Shown piece by piece: positions 4,512 to 5,718 of a stretch of 5,718 bases of DNA. The stretch is from positions 1 through 5,718 of the forward strand of contig CACZOT010000033.1 of NCBI GenBank assembly GCA_902782795.1, given 5' to 3'. This DNA comes from an uncultured Eubacteriales bacterium. Lineage in GTDB: Bacteria; Bacillota; Clostridia; Christensenellales; Aristaeellaceae. A model generated the notes under the pieces. The model ran no database searches and was not told the DNA's origin. It worked only from the letters and a program-made list of their open reading frames with translations. The first letter of the stretch is position 1. Each line of letters opens with the position of its first letter. Made by a program: the position numbers and the translations under genes.

Positions 4512-5718
4512 ATGAAGCTGAGGAGATGGATCGCCATACTGATCGCGCTCGTGCTCACGGCCGGAATGTGGCCGGCGACGGACGCGGTCCCGGTCGGGTT
4601 CGCAGACTCCGCCACCAACCAGACCGCCCATACGCACACCTGGGGAGGGTGGCAGGTCCTCTATCCCGCTACGTGCGAGAGGCCGGGTATACGGCTGCGA
4701 GTCTGCTCGCAGTGCGGCATGCAGGATACGGAGGACATCCCCGTGGATTCCAACGCGCACGCCTGGGGCGCCTGGAAGGTCGCCCGGGCGGCCACCTGCT
4801 CGCAGGAGGGATCCCGCACCCGCGTCTGCGACGTATGCGGCAAATCCGAAACGCAGACCATCGCCAAGACCGCTCACACCTGGGGCGATTGGACCGTCAC
4901 CAGCGAGGCCAACTGCAAGACCGCGGGCGAGCGCAGCCACTCCTGCACCGTCTGCGGCGAAAAGCAGACCGAGGCCATCGCCAAGACGGCCCATTCTTTT
5001 GGAGATTGGAAGATCACCGTCCAGGCCACGGACCATTCCTCCGGCATCCGCGCCCGCACCTGCAAGGTCTGCGGCGCGAAGGAGGAAAAGCGCTTCGACC
5101 CGGAGGGCACACTGCGCCGCGGCGACACGGGCGACGGCGTGCGCCAGCTCCAGAGGGAATTGGTCTGCCACGGCGCGCTCAAGAAAAACGGCGTGGACGG
5201 AAGCTATGGCGGCGGCACCGAGAAGGCCGTCAAGGCCGTGCAGCAGGCCGAGGGCCTGACGGTGGACGGCGTCGCCTGGCCGCAGACCAGGGCCGTGCTC
5301 GGCCACCGTTGGAGCGATTGGGAGGTCGTCTCCGAGCTCACGGATTTCTCCGCCGGGAAGAAGACGCGCACCTGCACGCGCTGCGGGGCCGTCGAGACGG
5401 AAGAAGAAATGCCTTCTCCCCTGTACCGGCGCGGCGACCACGGCAACGGCGTGAAGGCCTTGCAGGCAGCGCTCAACGCCGCCGGATATGAATGCGGCAC
5501 CGCGGACGGCTCCTTCGGAGCCAAGACGGAGACCGCCGTGAAGGCCTTCGAAAAGGCCAACGGCGTGCCGGTGGACGGAATCGCCTGGCCGGGCGTGCTC
5601 AAGCTCCTGGGCCTGCTCGCGGGCGACGTCTCCATCCCGGACAGCGCGAAGCTGGGAAGCCCCGCTCCCATCGACGCCCCGGTGCCTCCGGAAGGCGGCA
5701 TCCCCATCGCGGAATTCC
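4512..5718 (+). CDS. Secreted cell-wall protein with HxW/CxxCG repeats and two peptidoglycan-binding domains (3' partial)
   Basis: The reading frame is open to the window end and encodes at least 402 residues. MKLRRWIAILIALVLTAG is a signal peptide, with possible cleavage after A25 or A31. Four repeats of about 39 residues follow: H42, H83, H122 and H161 each begin HxWGxW-like units ending in RxCxxCG (C65/C68, C106/C109, C145/C148, C184/C187). A PG_binding_1-type domain spans 201-264 (RRGDTGDGVRQLQ to VDGVAWPQTRAVLG). A fifth repeat (265-301) and a second such domain (304-367, RRGDHGNGVKALQ to VDGIAWPGVLKLLG) follow, then a Pro-rich linker. AGGAGGG (4500-4506) places the ATG at 4512. It is probably exported and held in the peptidoglycan. 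The three-Cys repeats could bind zinc or form disulfides. Any C-terminal effector domain lies outside the window, and no link to the sugar genes is evident. Confidence 0.88.
   Translation, partial: MKLRRWIAILIALVLTAGMWPATDAVPVGFADSATNQTAHTHTWGGWQVLYPATCERPGIRLRVCSQCGMQDTEDIPVDSNAHAWGAWKVARAATCSQEGSRTRVCDVCGKSETQTIAKTAHTWGDWTVTSEANCKTAGERSHSCTVCGEKQTEAIAKTAHSFGDWKITVQATDHSSGIRARTCKVCGAKEEKRFDPEGTLRRGDTGDGVRQLQRELVCHGALKKNGVDGSYGGGTEKAVKAVQQAEGLTVDGVAWPQTRAVLGHRWSDWEVVSELTDFSAGKKTRTCTRCGAVETEEEMPSPLYRRGDHGNGVKALQAALNAAGYECGTADGSFGAKTETAVKAFEKANGVPVDGIAWPGVLKLLGLLAGDVSIPDSAKLGSPAPIDAPVPPEGGIPIAEF
4635..5102 (+). repeat. Four tandem HxWGxW...CxxCG protein repeats
   Basis: The repeats begin at residues 42, 83, 122 and 161 of the secreted protein, i.e. 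periods of 41, 39 and 39 residues (123, 117 and 117 bp). Each has HxWGxW (F replaces the first W in copy 4), then a variable strand, a Gly, and RxCxxCG or a close variant (SHSCTVCG in copy 3). Copies 1-3 have an extra Cys exactly ten residues before the CxxC (C55, C96, C135); copy 4 has D174 there. The copies are similar but clearly diverged at DNA level, so the array is not a recent slippage product. Confidence 0.85.
4992..5615 (+). repeat. Duplicated module: HxW repeat plus peptidoglycan-binding domain, two copies of 312 bp
   Basis: Residues 161-264 (4992-5303) and 265-368 (5304-5615) align without a length change over 104 residues. H161 matches H265, D174 matches D278, C184/C187 match C288/C291, R202 matches R306, and VDGVAWP matches VDGIAWP. 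Both copies share the same architecture and the same Asp in place of Cys, so they most likely arose by duplication of a two-domain unit. They are well diverged in sequence. Confidence 0.7.

Noticed and set aside
4434..5441. Long minus-strand open frame, and a plus-strand frame at 4445-5491, over the secreted-protein gene
   Set aside because: The plus-strand frame from 4512 has the ribosome binding site, signal peptide, repeats and domains; the others are rich in Arg, Ala and Gly without recognisable motifs.

Overview
The window looks like a chromosomal piece of a GC-rich member of the Bacillota, probably a gut-type clostridium. The evidence is the strong AGGAGG-type ribosome binding sites, sigma-A-like promoters, two permeases of the LplB/YteP and LplC/YtcP type, and a secreted protein carrying HxWGxW...CxxCG repeats, which I associate from memory with Clostridia. 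GC content is high by eye in the genes and clearly lower in the intergenic regulatory segments. The species cannot be named.

Positions 1-3453 hold a leftward (minus-strand) carbohydrate-use cluster. In transcription order it is a cytoplasmic family-28-like glycoside hydrolase (3453-2149), an LplB-type ABC permease (2017-1058), an LplC-type ABC permease (1033-92), and the first ten codons of what is probably the sugar-binding lipoprotein (30-1, cut by the window edge). A good TTGACT-N17-TAGAAT promoter lies between the hydrolase and the permeases, so the transporter can be transcribed separately. A perfect GC hairpin sits between the second permease and the binding protein. No ATPase gene is visible, as expected for this transporter class, which usually shares an MsmX-like ATPase encoded elsewhere.

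Positions 3454-3575 form a divergent control region. It holds two copies of GTATATTG exactly 21 bp apart. They lie at about -40 to -47 and -61 to -68 relative to a predicted hydrolase promoter that has an extended -10 but no -35. This closely resembles the araI1/araI2 layout of AraC-type activation. An AraC-family regulator with an N-terminal cupin domain (3576-4415, plus strand) is divergently transcribed and its own candidate promoter overlaps the same repeats. The simplest model is that the regulator senses an imported sugar, activates the hydrolase (and perhaps the transporter) and limits its own synthesis.

Positions 4412-5718 (plus strand) appear to be a separate unit. A consensus promoter whose -35 overlaps the regulator's stop codon drives an exported protein (from 4512, open at the window end). 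It has a signal peptide, five HxW/CxxCG repeats and two peptidoglycan-binding domains. Nothing in the sequence links it to the sugar genes.

The points most worth a second look are: the hydrolase keeps the three catalytic aspartates of family 28 but lacks the His, Arg and Lys that bind galacturonate; the araI-like operator is unusually clear; and the cell-wall protein has a Cys-to-Asp replacement in exactly those repeats that precede a peptidoglycan-binding domain.
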